DNA from: Dimorphilus gyrociliatus
Taxonomy: Eukaryota > Annelida > Polychaeta > Dinophilidae
DNA: 64,000 nucleotides
NCBI GenBank assembly: GCA_904063045.1
Contig: CAJFCJ010000012.1
Span: 744,001-808,000 of the forward strand
Reading direction: 5' to 3'
Shown: positions 35,737-47,800 of the stretch, piece after piece
Layout: each line of letters starts with the position of its first letter
Position numbering within the stretch: position 1 is the stretch's first letter
Made by a program: the position numbers and the translations under genes
Notes under the pieces: generated by a model
Told to the model about the DNA's origin: nothing
The model's input: the letters and a program-made list of their open reading frames with translations, nothing else
Databases searched by the model: none

Positions 35737-38320
35737 GGCGATCGAATGGAAAACTTTGAATCTACTCATTCCTTTTTAATGCGCCGACGTCTATATTGCA
35801 GTCCTTTTATTTCCCTTTTGTAGAATGGTTTTTAATTTTCTATTATATAATAAAAATTCAATTCACTTAACATATACAAGAAGAAAATTTACATCCTACA
35901 CGTGCTCTATAGAGTTTATATATTGCATATAAGTTTTTTACTATAGTACTCATGTTCGTAACACTGGAATATAAATCATTGAGACAAATGTTATGATTGT
36001 GTATAGTATAACGATTGTATACATAAAGTGTTTTCAATTATTATACTTCATGTACCGTAAACAGAATGTTTTAATGATTATCAATATTCTGCAGAAAACT
36101 ACATAATTAATGACTGGAAATATCATTAATCCTCTCTTTGTAAGCGCAAATATCATTTAAGTGATTATTAATTCGTTATACTTAAATAAATAACAAGAAA
36201 TATTTATTATCAATTAGAATATATAAGGAAAATGATAGAAAAAGTGCCATTCTTGACCAAGATTTAGCGAGATAGATTTCTTTAATTGGTTTAAAAAAAG
36301 AGATAAAATAAAAAAATAACGAGATAGTTATATGTCTTTCTCTTTCCTTTTCTTCCTCGCCCTTATTTTCTCTATTCTTGCATTTCTATGTTTTTAAAAA
36401 TATTTTTATTATTCTCTTAATTGAATAGTTAATTGGTTAAGTAAAAATAGGATTTCTTCTACAACTGAAACTTTCTAAATATAACTTGTATAAATTAATT
36501 TTCTTTCCCCAGCTGTAAGACTTTATTGGCAATTATTGCAGTCACATAAGCAGTACAAGAATAAAAAATTTAAGTAGTCGTAAATTAACATGTGGTCCTA
36601 GAAAACCCGTTGTGCATCCTTAAATTAGACAATTTTATATTCATATACCATATTGGTAACAGTTTTCCTTACTTGTGTAACCTTTTTACCTGCGATACAA
36701 TACTTTTATCCTGAGCTTTTCACCGCGAAAAATGAATGATAAATATTATTAAAATAAATAAGCGAAAACTTGTTTACTTATTACCTTTTTACTCTATGAT
36801 ATAGATTGTAAATAAATGAAAACAAGCCAGTCAATTTCTATTCAATAGACTTAACCTGGTGAAAAGAAAAGATTTAGTCGTACAATTGTGGCTTCTCTTT
36901 ACCACATATCAATAGATTGGTAACCTTTCATTAAGGACTTTTGAGTGCTTTCACCTTTAGCATTAATTTCATCAGGTATGCATATGCTACTTTTCTATTT
37001 AACTAGAGGAAAGTTAATATTCATATTTTGATTTAACAAATTTTCAAATTCAAAACAATATTCTTTCACCAAGAAAGAGAAATTTTATGAATTACAATAT
37101 TTTTCTTTTTAATTCTTTATTACGAACTTTGACTATCCAAGGTTTTTTTTTAATATTTACACTAAGAATCCTTCAACCGCAAGGTTCTCTAATTTTCTTT
37201 AACCTTCAGATAACCTCTTAATTGATGACAGTATTTTTAATAAAAAAAAGTGTGTATTATCGGTAAAAATAGTGTTGTTGACCAATGAATTCTCCGTAAT
37301 TTGAACGACAAAACTTTTTGATAAGATTTCTTCTGTTGAACGAGTCGCCATCCCTTTTTACTTGTATATTTTGTCATAAAGAGTATTTATACATATACTG
37401 TATATATATATATATATTTATTAGTATATACAGTAAAGATATATTTCTCTTTTGTTCTCTATTAGGCATCTTCTATTACTTCCTTTTTTTTTAAAATCTA
37501 GGTTAATCCTTTCAGACATTTGTGCTACGAAACAATCTATAATCGTTAATGAAAAAGTATCATCTTAAATTATAACCATTATAATTAAGAACAAGTTTCC
37601 AAGTCTCTAATTAATCTTCAATCACTTGTTACTCGATTCGAAAATATCACCATTATTTGTAATAAAGAATAAAAGAAGAAAAGGATATATTGAATGAATA
37701 GAAAGAAAAAGAAAAATCTCATTTCACTATTTAGAAGAAAAAGAATAGACTAAGGGAGGGAAAATAGGAACAGTATAGATAGAAAGAGAAAAAGAAAATT
37801 ACAGATGCATCTTGTTTTAGCACAAAGGATGAAAACAACTTTTCATTTTCCATATCAATTAATTAATTAGAACTATTATTATTGAATTGATCAACAAGCT
37901 TTTGGCATATTCGTCTACTAGTTCGATATATCACGTGATTAGTTTTTTTAAGTATATCGATATAGGAAATCAATATAATCGTAGAGAAAACATATAACCC
38001 GCACGTGTCGGTGTTTTTTTTTAAATGTTATTTTGTTAGCGTTATTATTTATAGAAATAATTCCATTTCCGGCTCTCGAAAAACTTTTTCATATAAAATA
38101 TTTGAGATGATAAACATCATACATTCGTTAAGTTAGAAATTCAATACTATCGTATAATAAGAGCCTAGCACAGGCCTAAAAATTTCGTTCCATATGGCAG
38201 TTTCATATAATTGTAACTCAATTTGATAAGAGATCAAATAGTTATGAACGGTGAGAATTTTTTTGTTTGATATCACTATTTAAATGAAGGATTTACCTTA
38301 TAATTTTCAATGTTAAAATA

Positions 38321-38357
<37 letters not shown>

Positions 38358-38760
38358 CTGTATATATGCAGTATATATAGTATGTATCCTAAAGTAAACC
38401 TTATATATATATGCATATATATGGTATATACATATACTGTATATTGTTTACATGTGTAAATGGACTCAATACATCTATATACTAACACATATGTATATAT
38501 TAAAAAAGTTTAAGCTATAATCAACTCTTTATTCTACAGATATGCCTATATGGTTAATTGTTTTATTCGTCATTTTATTTTTCACCATATTGTCTTTGCT
38601 GATTGTTATATTTATTATCTTACCAAAATACGATCAAGCATTTAAAATCCTCTTTCAAATCATACCAAGACAAATAGAGAAATTTCTACGAAATATAGGC
38701 CTTAGAAAAAAGAAAGTAGAAAAGATTAGAAAGAAGAGCATCTTTAGTTTTGGCGATTGA
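33863..38760 (+). CDS. Small single-pass membrane protein interleaved with the GABA-B-like gene, hypothetical
   Basis: Proposed exons 33863-33881, 34463-34579 and 38540-38760, both junctions phase 1, give 118 residues. The last exon is the best supported: a membrane segment (MPIWLIVLFVILFFTILSLL) followed by a basic tail (FLRNIGLRKKKVEKIRKK). The middle exon encodes a non-repetitive SRRPQRTKLNLAKWANDLQW stretch that looks coding and is bounded by good splice sites. The first exon (MDKSSK) is short and less certain. Exons 1 and 2 lie inside intron 1 of the minus-strand GABA-B-like gene, whose own first exon lies inside intron 2 of this gene. Intron 2 is almost 4 kb, unusually long here. No family recognised. 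Confidence 0.45.
38325..38356. repeat. (TA)n microsatellite followed by CTGTATATA copies
   Basis: A TA run of about 32 bp is followed by AACTGTATATATGCAGTATA, so the CTG/CAG-bounded TA motif appears in both orientations within 20 bp. Confidence 0.85.
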
Positions 38761-39190
38761 CTTTTTTCTCCAAACTTCTATTTTTAATTTCAATTGGAGT
38801 CACGTTCAACGGTAGGTGGTGCAGCAGTCAATTTGTCTTTTATTTTTTTCTCTTTTTTTAATCATATCATAAAATAGAATTTTGTTTTTTTGTTTTATAT
38901 AAAGAATGCGAAGACGTAGAGAGAGAGAGAGAGCGAGAGAAAAGAGATAATAATAAAATATAAGTTAGGTATACATTTACATCTATAAAAAAGAACTAAA
39001 ATAAAAAGAAAATATAAAGCCCACATTTGGACATTTTAACAATAAATAAAGACAATTGAAAATAATAGAGAGGACAAAAAGCAATAAGAGGATATGTGTG
39101 ACTCATCGATTTTTCCATTCTTTTTTTTTAGTAATCACTTTTAAAGCTCTTTAATTAATGAATAAAAATTTTTTACAAACCGACAATAAT
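38761..39190. other. Convergent intergenic region
   Basis: 3' ends of the + membrane-protein gene and the - GPCR gene face each other. A short GA repeat lies near 38920-38942 and an AATAAA near 39042. Nothing else is supported. Confidence 0.45.
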
Positions 39191-40185
39191 TTATTTACGA
39201 TTACAGAAACAGATTAATCTCTTTAGATCTTGCTTTAGTAGAGAATTTGGTAAGATATATATTAGTGGATTGAATATAGCATTGAGAAGCATTAAAGCAG
39301 AGGATATCGTTCCTATTGGATTTTTATCGTTTTTACCGTAGCCTTTAAATCTGGCTAAAGTAGAGGAAGGTACCCAAAGTATCATAAATATGGCTGAAAT
39401 GAATACAAGTTGAATAAGTAATCTATTTTCTCTCTTTAACTTATTCTTTTTTCCATTTTCACTAACACTCGAAGATTGCTGACTAACTTCTGGTGATGAT
39501 ACTTTCTTCCTCGACGATCTTACTATACAAAATAGTAACATGTAGGCTATAGTTACAAATACGACGGGTAGAATAGTATAAAATATAATAACGAAAATAG
39601 TATATGAGAGATTCTTTGGATAGTCAAACATACAGATATTTTTACCAGGAAAGTATTTTAAATTGCACCATCCAATAGCCCAACCAATAATTGAAGGAAC
39701 GCAGCTAAGTAGCCAAATTGTGAAAATCATTCCTGTTTAAGGAATTTAGTTTCCAACAAGTAAATTTAGTTAATACTATGCTAATTACGTTAATAATAAG
39801 TAATCATACCGTAACAAAATTTCCTTGAGAATAAACTTTTTACTTTACCAGGTTTATAGACTGAAAAAAGTCGGTGGAAAGCAACCAAGCATAAATTTAA
39901 AGCTGATGAATGTAATACACTTGTTACAATCACGGCTAAAACTTTACATATAATTAGGGTAACTTCATACTCGTATGCTTTCATAAAATGCGTTATTGCT
40001 GTTATGATGAAAGCTGTTGTTAGAGCCAGCAGATCAGCCACGTTAACACTTATTACAAAGGCTTTTTGGTCGAAAGTATATTTTCTTTGACGAACGAAAA
40101 TGATGATAAGTAAAATATTAGATATTATTCCATAAATCATTAAAATTAATAGACAAGCAACAACTGGAAAGGAGAGTAAAGCCAT
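39191..40185 (-). CDS. Class A (rhodopsin-family) G protein-coupled receptor, orphan
   Basis: Two exons (39810-40185 and 39191-39732, phase 1) give 305 residues with seven hydrophobic segments. Landmarks: TM1 N in GIISNILLI; TM2 Asp in NVADLLAL; the TM3-start Cys (IICKV) with a partner Cys in the second extracellular loop (GKNICMFDYP); TM4 Trp (FTIWLLSC); TM6 LWVP in place of CWxP; TM7 NPLIY. The DRY motif after TM3 reads FHRLFSVY, so Asp is replaced by His and Tyr by Leu with the Arg kept. The N-terminus is only a few residues long and the C-terminal tail short with Cys (LICFCNRK), possibly palmitoylated. It acts at the plasma membrane; the ligand cannot be inferred. Confidence 0.85.
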
Positions 40186-41408
40186 ATTGCGATGACACTT
40201 GTAAGCTTCTGTTTGACAATTTTTTCTACTAATAGGATCTTTCTTTTAGAACAGTATTGTGTACAAATGTACTAAGCGATGGCTAAATATTCATAAACAG
40301 TTGATTTCGATGTGGCCAACATCCGGTAGTCACACGAGACTTTTTTTGTGCAGTTTAATGACTGTACATAGCCAAAATAGGATAATTGTTAAACAGGAAA
40401 AAATAAATGATTAAGATATCCGAAAGCCTTATAAAGTAAGGATTAACGTCTGGCTTCTAACTAAGAACTTTATAGTTATAAAATACCTTTATATATAGAC
40501 GAAATAAGTTTGATATTCAAGTAGATTCTTTATATAAACTTTGTAAGCTAAACTATTATTTTCCATAATTAGACAATATAAGCTGCAGAATTTCATCTTT
40601 AATTAAAGAATAAAAGCTTAATCTATGTTTCTAATCAACATAAGCCACAGGAGATTCTTTAAAAATCTCTCATATTTTTTCACTTTCTCCGAATACAATA
40701 TATTCTTTTTATTAACAAGGAAAGAAGTTTAAGTATATTTGGTGAAAAATAGTTTGTTTCTATAGTCGAGTTTCACCGAGTGCAGCTAAAGAGAAAACGG
40801 TGCTTCTTAGAAAAGATCTTCTGTTAAATAGAGCCAATATAATGGTTTGTACTTTCTTTGCTTCAATAAACCTTTTCTCGATTATTTCGTCTTTTCTTGA
40901 GAAAATTTATTGCTTAATCTTTCTTTTGCTGATCTATTTTCCTCTCTTCTCCCTTCTCCTCCTCTCTGTCTATTTTCCTTTCTATCATAGTAGCCATCTT
41001 TTAATTTACTCTCTCTCTCTCTCTCCCTTTCTATCTAACTATCTGCTTGCTATTTTTTACTTCTCTTTGCAAACTGACCTAGTCTAAAAAAGAAGTCGAT
41101 AAATCACCAAATCAGCACTTTTTTTGTCTGACGATCTCCCACAACCATCATTTAGGTCGCCCTTCGAATTTAGTGTTACATAATTAGAATAAAAAAGCTT
41201 TTGTAATACTTTGGTTGTCATTATAATCACTTTTTTTTTACGTCTATATGAAATAGTGCTTACAATACTAATCTAGTGTAGATAAGTAATCAGCTAACAA
41301 CATCAAGTAATCCTACCACGGTGTTAAAATTATTGTTAATAAATGATCAGTTTCGATAACTAATATTGTAATATCGATAGAAAAATCTTTTTGTATCAAA
41401 AAAAAATG
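40186..41408. other. Intergenic region upstream of the GPCR gene
   Basis: It contains the likely GPCR promoter and 5' UTR (minus strand) and a CT microsatellite near 41008-41024. The Leu/Phe/Ser-rich + frame at 40800-41087 follows that repeat and is not supported as a gene. Confidence 0.5.
41398..41406 (-). terminator. RNA polymerase III T-run terminator
   Basis: Nine consecutive T residues on the minus strand begin three bases after the tRNA-Leu 3' end, the usual Pol III stop signal. Confidence 0.85.
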
Positions 41409-41511
41409 TGGCAGCGGTGGGATTCGAACCCACGCCTCCGAAGAGACTGGTGTTTTACTCTAGTTCAACTAGACCTTAAACCAGCGCCTTAGACCGCTCG
41501 GCCACGCTACC
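41409..41511 (-). tRNA. tRNA-Leu(AAG) with 21-nt intron
   Basis: The minus strand folds as a class II tRNA: acceptor stem GGTAGCG pairing with CGCTGCC, D-arm GGCCGAGCGGTCTAAGGC (A box), anticodon stem CTGGT/ACCAG, a long variable arm with the TCTTCGGAG hairpin, and T-arm GGGTTCGAATCCC (B box). The anticodon loop is TTAAGGC, anticodon AAG. A 21-nt intron at plus coordinates 41453-41473 sits one base 3' of the anticodon, the canonical position, and can form its own hairpin (CTAGT/ACTAG). The discriminator base is A, as expected for Leu. CCA is not encoded. Confidence 0.97.
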
Positions 41512-44500
41512 GTATGAGACAACGGTGAATAAAAATTACAGTTAAATTTGAATAAAACAGTAAAAAAATTTGATTTGCATAACTATTATAAAATGATATT
41601 GAATTTATTAATCTTTTATGGATTTCTCATGGGAATTAGGAGTTTTAGGCCAAAATTTGCATTAATTTAATACTATTTAGCAAGAAGACACAGTTATCTT
41701 AAATAGATAGAAGTTTGAAGGGTATGAAGGGTAAAAATGTATAAAACTGCTAAAATAACATTTATAGATGAAGACGACACAACCTTGGAGAAACTGTTCA
41801 CCCTAAAAATGTATTTATCATCTTAAAAGTGAATGTACTATTCCTTGCTTTGATTCTATCAAGAAATCTTGGAAAAAATCAATACAAGTAATAGAAATGT
41901 CTAATCGAATATAGGAATAAAATTTTAGAGCAAACAAATTTTGTCTTTGGTATTCAAATGATTAATTCATGTAATTCAACTATCACAACAGCTCTTAGAT
42001 TTCCTTACTGTCTTCTGCATTAAAAAACTTCTTAAATTAAATATACAATACTTAAGAATAATTCTTCTCTCTCTCTCTCTCTCTCTTTCCACCTAGTAAT
42101 AATTTAACTCAATGGCTTTCTGTTACTCTCTCCCTCATCTTCCTTTCGTTTTTAGATTTTTGTTTACAGTAATATATCAGCATATGGTACATTTTCAATA
42201 TAAATTGATGTAGGTTAAAAAGATATAAAGTTTTCTCTGCCCTCTTTCTTTCTCTCTTTTCTTTCCATTTCCTTCTTTCTATTTTATCTCTTTTCTCTTC
42301 TTACTCGGTTAATTTCTTACAGACTTTGTTTATTTTTCTTTTTTTCACCTCTTTTCTTTTTACAATTTCACGCTGCTTTGGTGAATATTTTAGGAGAAAA
42401 ATGATTAAATATTATAATCAAAAAACCATTAATTTTTAGAAAACTACAATATTGAAAGGGTTAAAGTTTGAAAAATTCTAATTTCCTCGGTCTGAATCCT
42501 TCGAGAATAAACAATATAGAGAGGCTTTTATTCTGTTTAAGTCAAACTTTTATTGTTATGACATGCATGTCTTTCTTTTTTGTAGAATATAAAATTTTTT
42601 TTCTTATGGGAATTTCGAACAAATTCATGACTTTTGGAGGATGATCTTAAGCAGGAAATGTGAAAATAGATTGGGTTATTGGAAAGTTTTGCACGGAAAT
42701 TTCGATGCGTAGGGAAAAACAAAAGTACCATAATCTTGACCTATATTATTGAGAAATAATGATCCGTTCCGTAAAATATATTATTATAGTAGAAATAATT
42801 TATATTCGCGTTGTAAAGTTGCTTTTAAGATCTTGGTACAAGAATTTAGTTTTATCGAGTATAATTTCAGAGGCAGTTGAGTTTCTAAAAAGGGAAATGA
42901 AGCTTAAAAGATGGAAGAGATAGGATTGGATAGATAAAACAATTGGCATTATATACCTAAATTATCTACAACTTCCCTTATGTTTAAACGAAAGAAATAT
43001 ATTATAAACCTTACTATTTTCCTATTTAAATAAAAAACTTATAGAGATATTACTATAAGATAAAAGGAGAAAGAAAAATAGAATGAAGAAGATATTACAA
43101 AAGAAGTTTGATTTTCCTAAATATCTAAAGAATGGGTTAAAATTTCTAAATAAAAATAAAAAGAGACAGAAGAGATAGTGAAGGAATAGTATATGTGATA
43201 GAAAACACAAGTATTCGATTTCCAAGTAATAATGCTTTTCCGTAAAAGACTTTATTGCGTGGAAAAGTAGGCATTTTGTTGGTAAACCAATATGTATGGT
43301 CTTTCAAAGGGCACTTAGTCATCTATATTATTTCTAGACTTTTAGAAACCACACATAGTATACCTTCAATTATAAAACGGAAATCTCCCTGAACTTTTAG
43401 GTATTTCTTCTAAAAGCTTTTGAAGTATATACAATAAAAGGTACTAAGATAACAAAGAATGAAAAATATCTATCTTTTTTAATATAAAATAATATAAGGA
43501 ATCCTATTAGTTGTTGCTTTGGAGTTATAACAATAATTATGAAAGTAAAAGAAGGTAATAAATAATTAAAGCTATTGTTCCGTCTCTTTTCTCCCAATTA
43601 TCATCAATAATATCTATTTAGCTACAAAAATAAACTCCTTTCGATAAGTCATTTACACAATTCATTATCTTTGAAAGGGAATTGAATACTATCACTGACT
43701 CTTCTATTTTCAGAACAAAATCTCATCAATACACTTGTTCTTCTATTAACTCTTTTTTTTACAAGAGCGTCTAAATTGTAATGCCAAAGATTTGTGGAGA
43801 TGTTTGCTCTATTTCTTTCTTTTTTTACGTTTTACTTCCCTATAAATTTCTTGCATAATTTAAGAGAGGAATTTCAGTACACAAAAAAATTAACTATTTA
43901 AATAATATATGATAACACAGTAATAAAATTCATCAATAGAATTGAAAGAGAAAACGAGGAAAACTTATAACATTGACCTAGTTTCTTTAAAATATTCAAT
44001 TATAAGGAGTACTTTAGTTGCTCGGTAAAAAATATTTTAAGTGCAGATAATGACAAAAAAGAGTAGAAACAATGATTAAAGTAACGACAAAAACTTGAAT
44101 TGACCTACATATAAAATATACAGTACATTTATTTATTTATGTACGGGACCACCTATTTTAGACGGCTATTATTTATTAAAGAAGTTATAGGCTTTTTTCT
44201 TAACAGATGATGAAACTTGACCATTGATCTCTTAAATATCAGCTTTAAATCATTTTCTTAAAGTTTTCTCTCTCTCTCTCTGTCTCTTTGAAGTGAGTTT
44301 GTGATGTATTTTCCAGTCTATTGCAATTGAAATCTCTTTCTAACATATTAGTACATAACTATTATTGTTAGCGCTTGAACAAATGGACCTATCGTGACCT
44401 ATCTAACTAGGTGATTTTACAAACAATAAACAAATATTCTTCGCTCGAAATTAGAAAGAAATGTAAATATGAAGACGTCTTAAGTAATGTAGAAGATGAG

Positions 44501-44814
44501 ATTTACAATATAAATATACTGAATTCTAAATAATAGATTAAAATTCTTAGTTTTAGCACAAAATAGAAAAGGCCTATAATAAATGGCCAAATTCAAACTT
44601 AATACAATTTATAGAAATACTGTATTCAGCAAAACGCATGGTGAGATTTTTCAAGTATAACAACAATCGTGCAAAAAGACACAAAAAATAATAAATAAAT
44701 AAATAAATTAATTAATATTTATATTAATAAAATGGCAACAGACTGATGAGATAAATTCCAGAAGGAGTTGTTTTGCTTGTTTTTGTCTATTGGTTGAGAG
44801 TGCGTGAGAATCAA
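41512..44814. other. Gene-free intergenic region
   Basis: About 3.3 kb with no exon I can support. It includes CT microsatellites (about 42066-42088 and 44269-44282), pyrimidine-rich tracts, and an AAAT tetranucleotide run (about 44690-44708). The open frames in it are short and compositionally biased. Confidence 0.55.
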
Positions 44815-47800
44815 TTATGGTTCCTTTTCATTTGGTATGTAATTTGAATTTGATGAAGAAACTTTACCTCTATGAATTAATCTTTTCATTATCGAACCAA
44901 GTAAAAAGTCAAAGATCTCCATAACGCTTATCACTGATCCTCCAAGTAGCAAACCCATAAAGCCACCAACCTCACCTATTATGATTTAAATAAGAGATAA
45001 TTATTCTAAAGTTTTTTCTCAGAACAATTAAAGTAACTTACTAAAGAAATTTCCATAGTTATAGGCCTTTATTTGTTCAACCCTTTCATATTTTAATTGG
45101 GCAAAGAAAACGTCCATTATTAAGAAATTTTTCCTAAGAAATAGAAGTGAAACAATTAGTAATTAAAACAGTTATTTGAGTATTTTACAAAACTTACTGC
45201 ACAAAATTTTCATTTAGCAACATGAGATTCCTGTATGTAGAAAATTCTATTTTTGCTTTTTTTAATGGTACTTCTACATCAATTTTTAGATTTAAGAGTT
45301 GCTCATTAAATTCGACTAAGGCATCATTTAGAGGATTAAGATAAATATCTGCTGTTTCTTCAATGATACTTTTTGCCATATCTTCAGAAAACATCTTTAT
45401 ATTATCAGGTAAAGATAAAGTAGAGTGAAGTTGATAAGGTTCCTTAGCTTCTTCAACGTTTCCAACCAGTCTTAACCAAAAAGTCATATTTTGAAGAGTA
45501 TTCTTCAGAGAAGTTTGTGCTTTTCCTTCAAAATGATCCCACAAGCCAGCTATTTTAGACACGAGGCCTGTGTATCCATTCTTGATTGTTGCGGAAGCTA
45601 AACCAACGTCACTAAAAGTTGATTCACTGAGTCTTGTTTGAATTTTGCTTCTGAAAGATAACAAATCGGCAAGATAAAAGTCTATATCTGTATCAGTAAG
45701 AGTCTCGGATATATTCAATTTTGAAATATTTCCTGATCTATATCCTTCATACAGCATCTTAGTGGTGGTCGCTAGTTTTCCTAACGTTTCCCATTCGTTA
45801 TAAAAATCAAAATTTTCAATAGCAGAAGAAGTGTTCTGTGATCTTTTAGTAGCTTCATCCAATATTTTGACTTTCCAGCTAAAAAGTTCAGTCCATTTGT
45901 TTAGGTATGTATTTAAACAAGTTTTAACTGCATCAAATCCATCTATAAAAATTTGAAAATTCTCAATCTTTTGAGGATCAAAGTATACTGAATGATCTTT
46001 AAGTGAATCTACATCATGGAATACCTATTAAGAGTATTATTATATAATTAAATACAATCAGTGTCTATTGTAGAAATGTAAATATATTTGGATTTACTTA
46101 CCTCTCCTCCTTTTTCATAGTATGAATCTTTAACTTGAGTGCATTTTTTTCTCTCTGCGTCTGTAAGTTCTATCTTTTTTGGTAGATATTCCTTTATCGG
46201 TTGTTTTATAAAAGGAGACGCCCGATTTTCAACGTAATTTCTGTACAAATGTACAGCATCCCTATGTTTATATAGCAACTCATTGGCAGAACTCATTTCT
46301 TCTGGTGAAATTTCGTGTCGTCTATGAGTATCTATAACAATCTGATATATTCTGGATATCACTCCAGCAGTCTCATCGTAAGTTTTCTGAAAGTTTAATT
46401 TTGCAGAATCATAGGCTTGTTTATAATATTTAACAAAATCACTAAAATCATCGAAGACTCTATTAATATCAGCAATAAACTGATCAACCATATATTTTTT
46501 TGCAGAAAGGACCTTTATAAAAATGGATTTTTTGGGATTTTTCGTATTATCTTCAACAAATTTTCGCAATTTACCTAAACCTGTATTTAGATTGTGCAGT
46601 AAATTAAGATTTTTTAGGTATGTCTTTGAATCCACTTTTTGATTTATCTCTCTAGCAGTCTTGTATTTATTATATAGGTCAGTTGTATCCGAATTCAAGA
46701 CTTTCTCTACACTTAAACTTGACAATGATGCATAAGAAAGAGATGGTTCGTAAGCCGATCTTTCACATGGTTCGGAGCAAATACAAGATAAATTCTTTCC
46801 AGCACCAAGTAATTGATCTTCTACGCCTATAATACAATCGAAATAGTTACTGACGTTGCACATTTGCGGTTCATTTTGGGCTGTTGCGGGCATAAACGAA
46901 TCTCTACAGCCGCAAAGTTTTTCCACAGCATCCGTTTCACATTCTCTTTCGCAAGATGAATATGTATATTCTGGATAATATTTCAACGGTTTTGCGCCAC
47001 AATTACCCCATGGGCTTTTTAATCCAGCAGCTTCGCTGAACTTAACTGAAACTAACGAGTGTACTCCTGCTGCTGCTGCAAATCCTAAATCTCTTATAAA
47101 CGGAACATCTCTGTATTTACTAAGAAACACTTTAACTCCGGCGTCACTTTTTGGGCCATTCATGTACTCATACTCTTCTATATTTAAAATTAATGATAAA
47201 CCAGAGCTGGAGCCAGTTTTTGTTGTTGTTAAAACGTCATCTTTTAATGGTGGACTATTAAATGTAAAACAAACACCATAGTCTGTGTGATTTGTAGTAA
47301 AATTTAAATGAGAACAAGCTGTTCCTTCCCATGAACATCTATATATTATGTCGTTTACTTGATGTGCTGATTCTGATCGAAATGTGTCTAACTCCGTTAT
47401 ATTCACTGATTTAAGGAAATAAATTGATTCAAACTATGAAACTATTTCAACTTGGATTAATACAAATTTACTTACACTTATTAACATTGGCCATAATTTC
47501 TTTTCCAAAGAGTTCAGAAGCTTTAACACTTTGATTTAGGAAATGCCCTAGAGTTAAAACAATTCCAGTTTTAACCTGGTGTAGAGCATCTGTTTCTCCG
47601 GAAGATGCTAGGAAAATTATTCCACTTGTGGGTATTTGACTGACTGTTTCTGTAGACGTACTACTAGAACTTGATGTCTTTTTCAAATTTTTGCACTTAT
47701 CTTCAGGTGGACGTGGAGTTGGATCTTGCTTATCTCCGCTCTCTCCAAATCCACTTTCTTCAGGAACAATAGGTTTTTCATCATCTCCACTTCCACTTCC

